Shown here piece after piece: positions 1 through 7,573 of a stretch of DNA of 29,633 nt (position 1 is the stretch's first letter; every line of letters starts with the position of its first letter). The notes below the pieces were generated by a model, which was not told the origin of the DNA, made no database searches, and worked only from the letters and a program-made list of their open reading frames with translations. The position numbers were made by a program, and so were the translations under genes. Location of the stretch: contig JBBQBQ010000007.1 of NCBI GenBank assembly GCA_038317685.1, forward strand, positions 1 to 29,633. Direction: 5' to 3'. The DNA comes from JBBQBQ01 sp038317685. Its GTDB lineage: Bacteria > Desulfobacterota > Desulfuromonadia > Desulfuromonadales > DDH964.

Positions 1-651
1 GGGGCGCTGTGCGCGGCGATCGTGGACGGGTGTTCACCCGCCACGGTCGCCGGAGTTGAGCCGTCGGAGGGATTTCTCAAGACCGCCGGGGAAAATCTCG
101 CCGGGCGGGCGGCGCTTCACCAAGGCAGCGCGACGGCGATCCCGTTCGGTGACGCGACAATAGATGTGGCGGTCTCTGGACTGGTCCTGAACTTCGTTCC
201 GGATCAGCGCGCCGCACTCGCCGAGATGACGCGGGTGACGGGCAAGGGCGGGACGATTGCAGCATACGTCTGGGATTACGCAGGAAAGATGGAACTCATG
301 CGGTTCTTCTGGGACGCGGCGGTCGAACTCGACCCGGGCGCCGCGAAGATGGACGAAGGGGTCCGTTTTCCGCTGTGCCGCCCGGAGGCGCTCGAGAAGC
401 TCTTCGCCGAGGCTGGGCTGAAACGTGTTGGGGTGAAAACGATCGACATACCAACGCCATTCACAAATTTCGACGATTACTGGCAGCCCTTCCTCGGCGG
501 CCAGGGGCCGGCCCCCGCCTACGTTTTGTCGCTCGATGAGTCCGCGAGAGCACGCCTGCGTAACCGCATGCGAGAGCGTATCCCGACCGCCGCGAACGGG
601 TCGATCTGGTTGACCGCTAGGGCTCTGGCCGTCCGCGCAACCGTTGCTTAG
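1..651 (+). CDS. Class I SAM-dependent methyltransferase, 5' end cut off by the window
   Basis: The reading frame is open from the first base, and the residues before the GTG at 22 (GALCAAIVDG) look like the end of a methyltransferase motif I glycine loop, so the true start lies upstream. Visible parts are the acidic end of strand 2 (VAGVEPSEGFL), motif II/III (QGSATAIPFGDATIDVAVSG) and the post-motif DQRAALAEMTRVTGKGGTIA, which is typical of UbiE/type-11 methyltransferases. At least 216 residues are present. The substrate cannot be told. It is followed after 56 bases by a VOC protein and then a second, unrelated methyltransferase, a mosaic of accessory-looking genes. Family call is firm; function within the family is open. 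Confidence 0.85.
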   Translation, partial: GALCAAIVDGCSPATVAGVEPSEGFLKTAGENLAGRAALHQGSATAIPFGDATIDVAVSGLVLNFVPDQRAALAEMTRVTGKGGTIAAYVWDYAGKMELMRFFWDAAVELDPGAAKMDEGVRFPLCRPEALEKLFAEAGLKRVGVKTIDIPTPFTNFDDYWQPFLGGQGPAPAYVLSLDESARARLRNRMRERIPTAANGSIWLTARALAVRATVA

Positions 652-707
652 CAGACGATGCCCAAGGTCCTCGCTCTCTGTGTTCTCAGCCTAAGAAAGG
701 AGGGCTC

Positions 708-1124
708 ATGCCTGGTCCTGCTCGTGCTGGCGCTCTTCTTTACGCGACCAATATTGAACAAGTGGCCGCGTTCTATGAGCAGGTTCTGCAAATGGTGAGA
801 TTAAGCTCGTCAGTAGAGCGGATCGTGATTGAGTCGCCTGACATCCAGATACTCATTCATGAATTTCCGCCACAAATCGCACCCACGGTCCAACTGCCAA
901 CACCTCCAGTGCCTCGCCAAACGCCATTAAGGCTATTCTTCACAGTCCGCAACATTGAGTCGGCCCGCTCTATTGCGGCAAGTCTGGGAGGCGAAGTATT
1001 GACTGAGCAGTGGCCGAGGCCTGGGTTCAAGGTCTGTAATGCTTATGATCGAGAGGGCAACATCTTTCAGGTTCGTGAAAATGCGGTCCAGGGATGGTCT
1101 GAAGGGGCGCTGGTAAGTTTGTAA
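708..1124 (+). CDS. VOC (glyoxalase/bleomycin-resistance fold) family protein
   Basis: A 138-residue protein with the pattern of a single vicinal-oxygen-chelate module pair. An N-terminal strand and helix (LLYATNIEQVAAFYEQVLQM, residues 10-29) are followed by a central FFTVRNIESARSIAASLGG helix and a C-terminal YDREGNIFQVRE strand whose last Glu sits where metal-binding Glu residues lie in the family. A clear Shine-Dalgarno (AGGAGGG) stands just before ATG 708. VOC proteins include glyoxalases, dioxygenases and antibiotic-binding proteins, and nothing here picks one. Its base composition is lower in GC than the window average. It may belong to the same acquired segment as its neighbours. Confidence 0.8.
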   Translation: MPGPARAGALLYATNIEQVAAFYEQVLQMVRLSSSVERIVIESPDIQILIHEFPPQIAPTVQLPTPPVPRQTPLRLFFTVRNIESARSIAASLGGEVLTEQWPRPGFKVCNAYDREGNIFQVRENAVQGWSEGALVSL

Positions 1125-1204
1125 GCTATTGAGTGAATGGACTGAATACCAATCAAGGGCAACACCATTGAACCCGGTGTGGTCTTAGCTGCTGTGTTAA
1201 ATCT

Positions 1205-1795
1205 ATGAAAGGCCTTCCTGTGAATGAAAAAAAATTTGATCCCAAAAAATTGCAGAAATTGAATGATCCCCAAAGATTGATAGATATCCCTCCTGATTAT
1301 GTTTTGGAAAAACTGCACATAAAAAAACCCGGCGTATTTGTTGAAATAGGGGCTGGAACAGCCTTTTTTAGTGTTGCGTTTCTTCAGAAGTTTGAAAATT
1401 CAACATTATATGCTTGTGACTTATCCGAAGTAATGATCACTTGGATAAAAGACAATGTGTCTACGAAGTATCCAAATATTATTCCTGTAAAAACCGGAGA
1501 ACATACTGTACCACTTGATGATGAAATTGCAGACTTGGTGTTTATGATCAACCTGCATCATGAATTAGAAAACCAATATTTGTCAGTTAAAGAAGCGTAT
1601 CGAATCTTAAAACCTGATGGAGAAATTTTTGTGGTTGATTGGAAAAAGAAAGATATGACTGAAGGGCCTCCTAAAGAAATCAGATGTTTGCCCGAACACG
1701 TTAAGGAACAAATGGTAAAAGCAGGGTTTAATGATGTCATTATTTATAATGACTTACAAAAGCATTTTTTGGTGGTCGGGAGAAAGGTGACATAG
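1205..1795 (+). CDS. AT-rich class I SAM-dependent methyltransferase, probably acquired
   Basis: 196 residues. Motif I is VFVEIGAGTAFFSVAF (about 44-59), the acidic motif-II position is in LYACDLSEVM, motif IV is DLVFMINLHHELE and the post-motif helix is EAYRILKPDGEIFVVDWKK, which together give a complete type-11 Rossmann methyltransferase. The start could be ATG 1205 or GTG 1220; GAAAGG at 1207-1212 is well placed as a ribosome site for GTG 1220. The gene is far richer in A+T than everything else in the window, with AAA, GAA and ATT codons dominating, which points to recent transfer. Substrate unknown. A motif resembling an integron core site lies just before the start (see findings). Confidence 0.85.
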   Translation: MKGLPVNEKKFDPKKLQKLNDPQRLIDIPPDYVLEKLHIKKPGVFVEIGAGTAFFSVAFLQKFENSTLYACDLSEVMITWIKDNVSTKYPNIIPVKTGEHTVPLDDEIADLVFMINLHHELENQYLSVKEAYRILKPDGEIFVVDWKKKDMTEGPPKEIRCLPEHVKEQMVKAGFNDVIIYNDLQKHFLVVGRKVT

Positions 1796-1911
1796 GGAAC
1801 GTTTTACAAATTAGTTTATAAAACAAGAACCTTACAAACCATTTTCCTAAAGTTGTCGATTCTCAGGGAGTCGAATCTGATCTCCCGGGACGGCACCCTG
1901 TAGACCTCGCC

Positions 1912-2556
1912 ATGGCCATAAAACACTTCTGGGTCGATCCCTATCTAGCCCGTCATCAGACCTGCGTCCGTTCCGTCACCGGCAACCAGGTCACCCTGGA
2001 ATCGACCATCTTCTTCGCCTTTTCGGGCGGGCAGGAAAGCGACCGGGGGACGATCGGCGGCCATCCGGTGCTCGACGCGCACAAGGAGGGGCTGGAGATC
2101 GTCTACACCCTGCCGGACGGTCACGGCCTGGTGCTGGGACAAAGCGTGGAGATAGCCATCGACTGGGCGCGCCGCTACCGCCTGATGCGTCTTCATTTTG
2201 CGGCGGAACTGGTCCTTGAGCTGGTTTACCGGGCGCTTCCCGCGGTCGAAAAAGTCGGGGCTCACATCGCCTCCGAAAAAGCTCGCATCGACTTCGCCTG
2301 GCCGGAGAGTATCGCTCCGCTCCTGCCGCAGATCGCCGCCGCGGCCAACGCGATCATCGCCTCCGACCTCGAGATCCGGAGTGCCTTTGAGGACGAGCCG
2401 CACCAGCGCCGCTATTGGCAGGTCGACGGATTCTCCCGCGTCCCCTGTGGCGGCACGCATCTGCGGCGGACCGGCGAGATCGGCCTGATTCGACTCAAGA
2501 GGAACAATGTCGGACGGGGGAAGGAGCGGGTCGAGATATATCCGGAGGACCCCTGA
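1912..2556 (+). CDS. AlaX-type alanyl-tRNA editing protein with a substituted metal ligand
   Basis: 214 residues related to the editing domain of alanyl-tRNA synthetase, which hydrolyses mischarged Ser- or Gly-tRNA(Ala). The N-terminal barrel shows FSGGQESDRG (37-46), the family hallmark. The catalytic zinc site is normally HxxxH plus CxxxH. Here CGGTH (179-183) is intact, but the first pair reads LHFAAEL, so His95 is kept and the second His is Glu99. Such H-to-E variants may still bind metal or may be altered in activity. The gene starts at ATG 1912 without an obvious ribosome site, and converges on the permease pair with a 50-base gap. Confidence 0.85.
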   Translation: MAIKHFWVDPYLARHQTCVRSVTGNQVTLESTIFFAFSGGQESDRGTIGGHPVLDAHKEGLEIVYTLPDGHGLVLGQSVEIAIDWARRYRLMRLHFAAELVLELVYRALPAVEKVGAHIASEKARIDFAWPESIAPLLPQIAAAANAIIASDLEIRSAFEDEPHQRRYWQVDGFSRVPCGGTHLRRTGEIGLIRLKRNNVGRGKERVEIYPEDP

Positions 2557-2606
2557 TCGGGCCCTGCCGTCCGGGAGGTGCGGAAGGGGAAGGCCGGACT
2601 CGAGCC

Positions 2607-3119
2607 TCAGCCTTTGCGCCGGAATTCCAGGGCGGCTTCGAGGAGGAGGCCGATGGGGAAGGCGAAGGCCAGGGTCAGCAGGGAGCGGGACAGGGAGAAG
2701 CGCCAGCCGAGGAACTCCATCTCCAGGGGGATCATCGGGATCTTCACGGCCCAGGCGGCGAGGACGATACCGAGGACCGCCCAGCGCGCCCCCTGCTCCC
2801 GGACCGTCTTGAGGAGGGGGAAGATCACGTAGGAGGGACCGATCAGCAGGGTGCCGAAGAGGGCGGCGAGGAGCAGGGCGCGGATTCCCCCTTCGCGGCC
2901 GAGGAGGCGCGTCACCCGCTCCCGGTCGAGCCAGACCTGGATCAGCCCGGCCAAACCGAAGACGGCGACGATGATCAGTCCGACCGAGGCGAAGATCCGG
3001 GCGCCGACCAGGAGCGCCTGCCAGGCTCGCTCCGGGGCCGCGGCGAAAGCCCAGGCGTAGAGGCCGGCGACGGTCAGCGGCAGCCAGGGGATGCGGCGGC
3101 GCTGCGCGGCGGGGGTCAC
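2607..3119 (-). CDS. Half-size permease, C-terminal half of a split pair
   Basis: 170 residues, about four or five membrane helices. The core ALFGTLLIGPSYVIFPLLKT, followed by a helix ending in KIPMIPLEMEFLGWRFSL, matches the equivalent part of the upstream neighbour position by position, so the two proteins are homologous. The G-x-IGP-x-FPL signature resembles DUF318/ArsP-like permeases or the Gate/nucleoside-recognition superfamily; I cannot choose between them. It starts with a GTG that overlaps the upstream gene's stop in GTGA (3116-3119), so translation is coupled and a heteromeric membrane complex is likely. Substrate unknown. Confidence 0.75.
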   Translation of the reverse strand: MTPAAQRRRIPWLPLTVAGLYAWAFAAAPERAWQALLVGARIFASVGLIIVAVFGLAGLIQVWLDRERVTRLLGREGGIRALLLAALFGTLLIGPSYVIFPLLKTVREQGARWAVLGIVLAAWAVKIPMIPLEMEFLGWRFSLSRSLLTLAFAFPIGLLLEAALEFRRKG

Positions 3120-3598
3120 AGCACGACTCCGATGAGCAGGCCGATGGCAAGGGCGGCAGCGAGGCAGAGACTGTTGCGGACCAGGGCGAAGCGGACCCCG
3201 AAGACCGAAGCCTCGAAGGGGAGGGTGACAATCCCGACCAGCAGCCAGGAGACGATGAAGGCCGCCACCGCCGGGGGCCAGGCACCGGACTGCAGGAGCG
3301 TGCCGGCCAGGGGAAAGGCGGCGGCCGGGGGGCCGATGGCAACGGCGCCGAGGAGGCCCCCGGCGAGCAGGGCGGTGGTCCCGGAGGCGGCGCCGAGCCA
3401 GCGTTCGATCAGGGCCGGCGGCAGGAAGACCTCGAAGAGCCCGACCAGGGCGAAGATTGCCGCCAGTATCGGCACCATGCTTCGCAAGGAGCGGCCGGCG
3501 GCCGCCAGGCTGAGACGGGTTTTCTCCCGGTCCCGGCGCCAGGCGACGCCGTAGGCGAGGACGATGAGAATGACGTAAAGAATGCCGACGCGGTTCAT
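3116..3598 (-). CDS. Half-size permease, N-terminal half of a split pair
   Basis: 160 residues from ATG 3598; a longer in-frame extension upstream is poorly membrane-like and I reject it. The protein has an N-terminal helix (ILYVILIVLAYGVAW), a charged cytoplasmic stretch (RRDREKTR), then about four helices carrying GGLLGAVAIGPPAAAFPLAG, the same signature as its partner, and a matching VTLPFEASVFGVRFAL segment. No Shine-Dalgarno is evident before 3598. First gene of a two-gene operon, divergent from the ABC block with a 174-base gap. Together the halves would equal one permease of normal size, about 330 residues. Confidence 0.72.
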   Translation of the reverse strand: MNRVGILYVILIVLAYGVAWRRDREKTRLSLAAAGRSLRSMVPILAAIFALVGLFEVFLPPALIERWLGAASGTTALLAGGLLGAVAIGPPAAAFPLAGTLLQSGAWPPAVAAFIVSWLLVGIVTLPFEASVFGVRFALVRNSLCLAAALAIGLLIGVVL

Positions 3599-3724
3599 GG
3601 GGGGGGTGACGGGGCCTCGTGCGGGGCGATGGGGACGTCCCTTTATACCCTCGGACCGGAAAGTCGGCAAGGATTTTTCCTGAACCGGGCGTACGCTGAA
3701 AGGGGTGGCTGAACGGTCGGGGAT

Positions 3725-3735
3725 ATGCTACACAG
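3725..3735 (+). promoter_or_regulatory. Possible -10 region (ATGCTACACAG) for the ABC operon
   Basis: The element lies 38 bases before ATG 3773 and resembles CTGCTAAnCTT elements found at similar distances before three other forward genes (16925, 20931, 25361). It fits an extended -10 of a sigma-70 promoter, but no convincing -35 is seen. Confidence 0.35.
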
Positions 3736-3772
3736 TGTGCCGATGGCGGGAGCCCCCGCCGCGGAGGATTCC

Positions 3773-4705
3773 ATGATCGATGTCCAGGATTTGACGTTCG
3801 ACTATCCGGAGACCAGGGCGCTCGACCGGGTCTCCTTCCGGATTCCGGAGCAGAGCATCACCGCCCTGGTCGGGCCGAACGGCGCCGGCAAGACGACTCT
3901 GCTGCGCTGTCTGGCAGCGCTGGAGGAGCCGGTGGCCGGCACCATTCGCGTTGCCGGGGCCGATATCCTCGCCGATCCCCGTGCCTGCCATCGGCGTCTC
4001 GGCTACCTGTCGGACAGCTTCGGCCTCTACGACGAGCTGAGCGTGCGCCAGTGCCTGACCCATGCCGCCGCCGCCCATGGCCTCCCGGATGCGGAGCAGA
4101 GCGCCGCTGCGGTCCGGGCCGCCGCGCGGCTCGGCCTCGGGGGACGACTGGAGAGTCGCGCCGGGACCCTTTCCCGGGGGCTCCGCCAGCGCCTCGCCAT
4201 CGCCCAGGCCATCGTCCACCAGCCGCAGTTCCTGCTCCTGGACGAACCGGCGTCAGGGCTTGATCCGGAGGCGCGCCAGGCGTTGGCCGACCTGTTTCTG
4301 GCGCTGCGGGCCGACGGCATGACCCTGGTGGTCTCCTCCCACATCCTGGCGGAGCTGGAAGCTTACGCCACCGACCTGCTGGTCCTGCGCGACGGGCGTC
4401 TCCACCTGCAGCAGGCGCTGCGCCCCGGTCACGGCGGCAGCCTGCGGCTGCGCCTGGAGCTGACGGAAGCGGTCTGTTCCTGGGAGTCGGTCCTGGCCGG
4501 AGTGCCGGGGCTGACCGAGGTCCAGGTCGATGGGCGGTTCGCCACCGTCCGCTGCGCCGCCGATCCGGCGGCCCGTCAGCGACTTCTGCAGGAACTGCTG
4601 CAGCGGGGGCTGCCCCTCTGCGCCTTCGGCGAGGAACCGCGCAATCTGCAGCACGCCTATCTCGATTCCCTGCGCGGCGCCCCGCCGGAAAGGATCTCCC
4701 CGTGA
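3773..4705 (+). CDS. ABC transporter ATP-binding protein
   Basis: 310 residues from ATG 3773, chosen because GGAGG at 3762-3766 is correctly spaced and the ABC fold begins at once (MIDVQDLTFDYP). Walker A GPNGAGKTT is at 34-42, the signature LSRGLRQR at 133-140, Walker B LLLDEP at 154-159, the D-loop SGLDP follows, and the switch His is His190 (VVSSH). The last ~100 residues form a C-terminal extension common in ABC-2-type exporters (NatA/CcmA-like). Its stop overlaps the permease start in GTGA, so the pair is one transporter. Cargo is unknown; the downstream aminotransferase suggests an amino-acid-derived or sulfur compound, which is inference only. Confidence 0.92.
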   Translation: MIDVQDLTFDYPETRALDRVSFRIPEQSITALVGPNGAGKTTLLRCLAALEEPVAGTIRVAGADILADPRACHRRLGYLSDSFGLYDELSVRQCLTHAAAAHGLPDAEQSAAAVRAAARLGLGGRLESRAGTLSRGLRQRLAIAQAIVHQPQFLLLDEPASGLDPEARQALADLFLALRADGMTLVVSSHILAELEAYATDLLVLRDGRLHLQQALRPGHGGSLRLRLELTEAVCSWESVLAGVPGLTEVQVDGRFATVRCAADPAARQRLLQELLQRGLPLCAFGEEPRNLQHAYLDSLRGAPPERISP

Positions 4706-6021
4706 CCGGCAACCCCGAACTGCGTCGCAACCTCTGGCTGGAACTGACTCCCCACCGACTGGTCGGGATGCCGCTGGTCCTCGCCGGGCTGTTTCTCCTC
4801 GCCTACCTTTTCGATGGGCGGGTCTTCGGCTCCAAGGTGGCGAGCCTGGCGATCTTCCTCTTCGTCCTCCTGACGATCCTCTGGGGGACCCGGCAGGCGA
4901 GTGAGGCGGTCGTCAGCGAGCTGCGCGACCACACCTGGGACGGCCAGCGGATGTCGGTCATCGGCCCCTGGTCGATGACCTGGGGGAAGCTTTTCGGCGC
5001 GACCGCTTACCCCTGGTATGGGGCCCTCCTCTGTCTTGCGGTTCTGACTCTGGCCAGCCCCGAGCCGGCGGCCGAGCTGCTGCCCAGAATCCTCCTTCTC
5101 GCCGCCGCGGGGCTCCTTGCTCAGACCACGGGGCTCCTCGCCAGTCTCCAGGCGATCCGCAAGGACCGCCGGTTCCGGCGCTCCCAGGGGGCGGCTTTTC
5201 TGGTGCTGGGGATCGGCGTCGGCCTGCCCCTCCTCGCCCCGAGCTTCGGTTCCTCCCGGCCGGTCGCCTGGTATGGCTGGACCGTGCCGGTTTCCGATTT
5301 CGTCCTCCTCTCGGCCCTGGTCTTCCTGGGCTGGGCGCTGACCGGCTGCTACCGGCTGCTGCGGGCCGAACTGCAGCTGAAGAGCCTCCCCCTGGTCTGG
5401 GTGAACTTCGTCCTGTTCGTGATGATCTACGCCGCCGGCCTGACGCCCGTCGCCGGGGGAGCCTCTCCCCGGCTGCTGGCCGCCTTCGTTTCGGCCCTGC
5501 TCCTCACCTATGCCATGGCCTTCAGTGAGCGCAAGGATCCGGTCGCCCTGCGCCGCCTCCTGCTGGCCTGGCGGGGCCGGCGCTGGCTGACGGCCCTGCA
5601 GGCGACGCCGCTCTGGCTCGCCACCCTGCCGCTGGTCTTTGTCAGCGGGCTGCTGCTGGCCGTCCTCTGGCCCCCGCAAGCCCCCTTCGGTTGGCCGGGC
5701 GGATATGGCGGTGCAGCCATTCTCGCCACCTGTCTCTTCCTGCTGCGCGATCTGGGGCTGATCCTGTTTCTTAACCTCGGGCGCAATCCGAAGCGGGCCG
5801 ACCTGCTTGCGGTCCTCGATCTGGCCCTTCTCTACGGGGTCATCCCGGCCATCCTCTCCTCCCTTGGTCAACGCCTGGCGACCAGCCTCTGCTGGCCCTG
5901 GGCCGACCTGCCGCCGGCGCTGATCCTGGCCGCGGCGGGGGCCGAGGCGCTCCTGGCCGGGATCCTCGTGGCGCGGCGCTGGCGACTTCTCCACGATCGT
6001 CAGGCCGCCGCCGACCAATAA
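4702..6021 (+). CDS. ABC transporter permease, ABC-2-like, multi-spanning
   Basis: 439 residues with about ten to twelve hydrophobic segments and a GTG start overlapping the ATPase stop (GTGA at 4702-4705); AAAGGAT at 4689-4695 serves as ribosome site. An early cytoplasmic amphipathic region (RQASEAVVSELRDHTWDGQR) is reminiscent of the coupling region of ABC-2 exporters, where ATPase contact occurs. No homolog is recognised by name. Length is larger than the ~250-residue single CcmB-like permeases, so it may be two permease halves fused. The downstream aminotransferase starts 23 bases later. Confidence 0.85.
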   Translation: MTGNPELRRNLWLELTPHRLVGMPLVLAGLFLLAYLFDGRVFGSKVASLAIFLFVLLTILWGTRQASEAVVSELRDHTWDGQRMSVIGPWSMTWGKLFGATAYPWYGALLCLAVLTLASPEPAAELLPRILLLAAAGLLAQTTGLLASLQAIRKDRRFRRSQGAAFLVLGIGVGLPLLAPSFGSSRPVAWYGWTVPVSDFVLLSALVFLGWALTGCYRLLRAELQLKSLPLVWVNFVLFVMIYAAGLTPVAGGASPRLLAAFVSALLLTYAMAFSERKDPVALRRLLLAWRGRRWLTALQATPLWLATLPLVFVSGLLLAVLWPPQAPFGWPGGYGGAAILATCLFLLRDLGLILFLNLGRNPKRADLLAVLDLALLYGVIPAILSSLGQRLATSLCWPWADLPPALILAAAGAEALLAGILVARRWRLLHDRQAAADQ

Positions 6022-6044
6022 CCGACTGCGCCGCCAGGAGGCCC

Positions 6045-7181
6045 ATGGACCTCGCCGCCTACCGGGAACTCTTCCCCATCGTCCGCCGTCGGAGCTTTCT
6101 CAACCACGCCGGCATTGCTCCCCTCTCCGCGCCGTCCGCCGCCGCTCTGGCGGACTTCGCCCGCGAGTGTGCTGAAGATGCAGGCGCAGGCTACCCCCTT
6201 TGGCAGCAGCGGTTGGCCGCGGCCCGGCGCTCCGCCGCCGCCCTGATCGGCGCCGCACCGGAGGAGATCGCCTTCACAGGCAACACCTCCAGCGGGTTGG
6301 GATTGATCGCGGAAGCCTTCCCCTGGCGCCCGGGAGACGCGGTCCTGGTGCCGATCCCGGATTTCCCCGCCAACGTCTACCCCTGGCAGCATCTGGCGCG
6401 GCGCGGGGTGGCGGTTCGTTACGTGGAACGCCAGGCGGGGCGTCTGACCACCGGCATGATCGCCGCCGCCCTCTCCCCGGAGGTCCGGCTGCTGGCGCTG
6501 AGCAGTGTCGATTACGCGTCCGGCTTCGCCGCCGATCTGCCCGCCATCGGCGCCCTTTGCCGGGAACGGGGGGTGGTCTTCGCCGTCGACGCCATCCAGA
6601 GCCTCGGGGTCCTGCCTCTTGAGGTCCGGGCGGCCGGCGTTCAGCTCCTCGCGGCCGGGGGGCACAAGTGGCTCTGTGGCCCTTTGGGGATCGGCCTCCT
6701 TTACGTCGCCGCTGATCTGCCGGTCGACCTGACTACGCCACTGGTTGGCTGGAAGAGTGTGGTCGGTCCCGAGGACTTCCGACTCCATTTCGAACTCCGC
6801 AGCGACGCCGCCCGCTTTGAGCCGGGAACACCGAATTACGGCGCGATCTTCGCCCTGGGACAGGCCATCGAGCTGCTGCTGGGAGTGGGGATCGAGACGA
6901 TCCGGGAACGGGTCTTCGGGCTGGTCGACCTGCTGGCGGCAGGGTTGAGGGAACGGGGGTTGACGGTGACGACATCGCTGGCGGACGGGGAGCGTTCCGG
7001 GATCCTCTGCTTCGCTCCGCCGGGGGACGCCGCCGCCTGCCTGCGGACCCTCGCCGCCCGCCAGGTCAGCGCTGCCCTGCGCAACGGCCGCATCCGCCTG
7101 GCCCCTCATTTCTACAACGATGAAAACGATATCGCCCGCTTGTTTGCGGCCCTCGACGCCCCCGATTCTCCTTGCACTTAG
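6045..7181 (+). CDS. Class V PLP-dependent aminotransferase
   Basis: 378 residues of fold-type I, of the isopenicillin-epimerase/cysteine-desulfurase-like branch. Markers are NHAGIAPLS near residue 20, FTGNTSSGLGLIAEAF (77-92) for phosphate binding, the pyridoxal-ring Asp182 in AVDAIQSLG, and the Schiff-base Lys208 in GGHKWLCGPLG. AGGAGG precedes ATG 6045 by the usual distance. There is no Cys in a flexible loop to mark it as a SufS/NifS desulfurase that I can identify, so beta-lyase, epimerase or desulfurase are all possible. It sits between an ABC exporter and two DUF genes on the same strand, probably co-transcribed. Stop codon is TAG. Confidence 0.88.
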   Translation: MDLAAYRELFPIVRRRSFLNHAGIAPLSAPSAAALADFARECAEDAGAGYPLWQQRLAAARRSAAALIGAAPEEIAFTGNTSSGLGLIAEAFPWRPGDAVLVPIPDFPANVYPWQHLARRGVAVRYVERQAGRLTTGMIAAALSPEVRLLALSSVDYASGFAADLPAIGALCRERGVVFAVDAIQSLGVLPLEVRAAGVQLLAAGGHKWLCGPLGIGLLYVAADLPVDLTTPLVGWKSVVGPEDFRLHFELRSDAARFEPGTPNYGAIFALGQAIELLLGVGIETIRERVFGLVDLLAAGLRERGLTVTTSLADGERSGILCFAPPGDAAACLRTLAARQVSAALRNGRIRLAPHFYNDENDIARLFAALDAPDSPCT

Positions 7182-7261
7182 CGGCCAACCTTCGCAGAAT
7201 AAACAGCACCGAAAAAAGGCGCGGTGCGCCCGCCGGAATCCCAACCCCGAGGAAGAGACCC

Positions 7262-7573
7262 ATGCCCGATTTCCCCGCTCCCGCCGGGGCCATAGAAGAG
7301 GTCGAATGGCTCTGGCTGCGTCCGCACCTGGAGCGCGGCGCCCTGATCCTGGTTTCGCCCGAGCTCGAACTGACAGGGGTTGCCGCCCGCATCGCCGCCG
7401 ATGACAGCGCCGCGGTCGCTGCCTGGCTCGCCGCCGGCCTCCTCGGGCAGCCGACCCGGGAGCAGATCGAAGCCGGCGAAGCCGCGCCGCTGCGCCGGTT
7501 TCAGATGGTGATCGTCCAACCCTTCGTCCTGATCCAGGAATCCCCCCTCTCCCAGGAGCATGACCATGTCTGA
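7262..7573 (+). CDS. DUF2288 family small protein
   Basis: 103 residues from ATG 7262, preceded by GAGGAAGAG. The run EEVEWLWLRPHLERGALILV, then ELELTGVAARIAADDSAAVA, AAWLAAGLLGQPT and VIVQPFVLIQE reproduces the DUF2288 family pattern (ELxxxFARG, LDLVEVA, W..AG, P-VLVQ) from end to end. It is acidic and probably cytoplasmic; no function is known for the family. A 6-bp hairpin (GCACCG/CGGTGC at 7206-7211 and 7222-7227) lies in the 80-base gap after the aminotransferase. Its 3' end overlaps the next gene by 8 bases, so the two are coupled. Confidence 0.8.
   Translation: MPDFPAPAGAIEEVEWLWLRPHLERGALILVSPELELTGVAARIAADDSAAVAAWLAAGLLGQPTREQIEAGEAAPLRRFQMVIVQPFVLIQESPLSQEHDHV

Noticed and set aside
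1866..1886. tRNA T-arm-like hairpin GGGAG-TCGAATC-CTCCC at the edge of the AT-rich segment
   Set aside because: The loop is 11 bases, the rest of a tRNA is absent, and chance cannot be excluded; no attachment-site repeat found.
1945..3342. A 465-codon reverse open frame over the AlaX gene and both permeases
   Set aside because: Pro/Arg-rich composition typical of shadow frames; the competing frames have recognisable domains.
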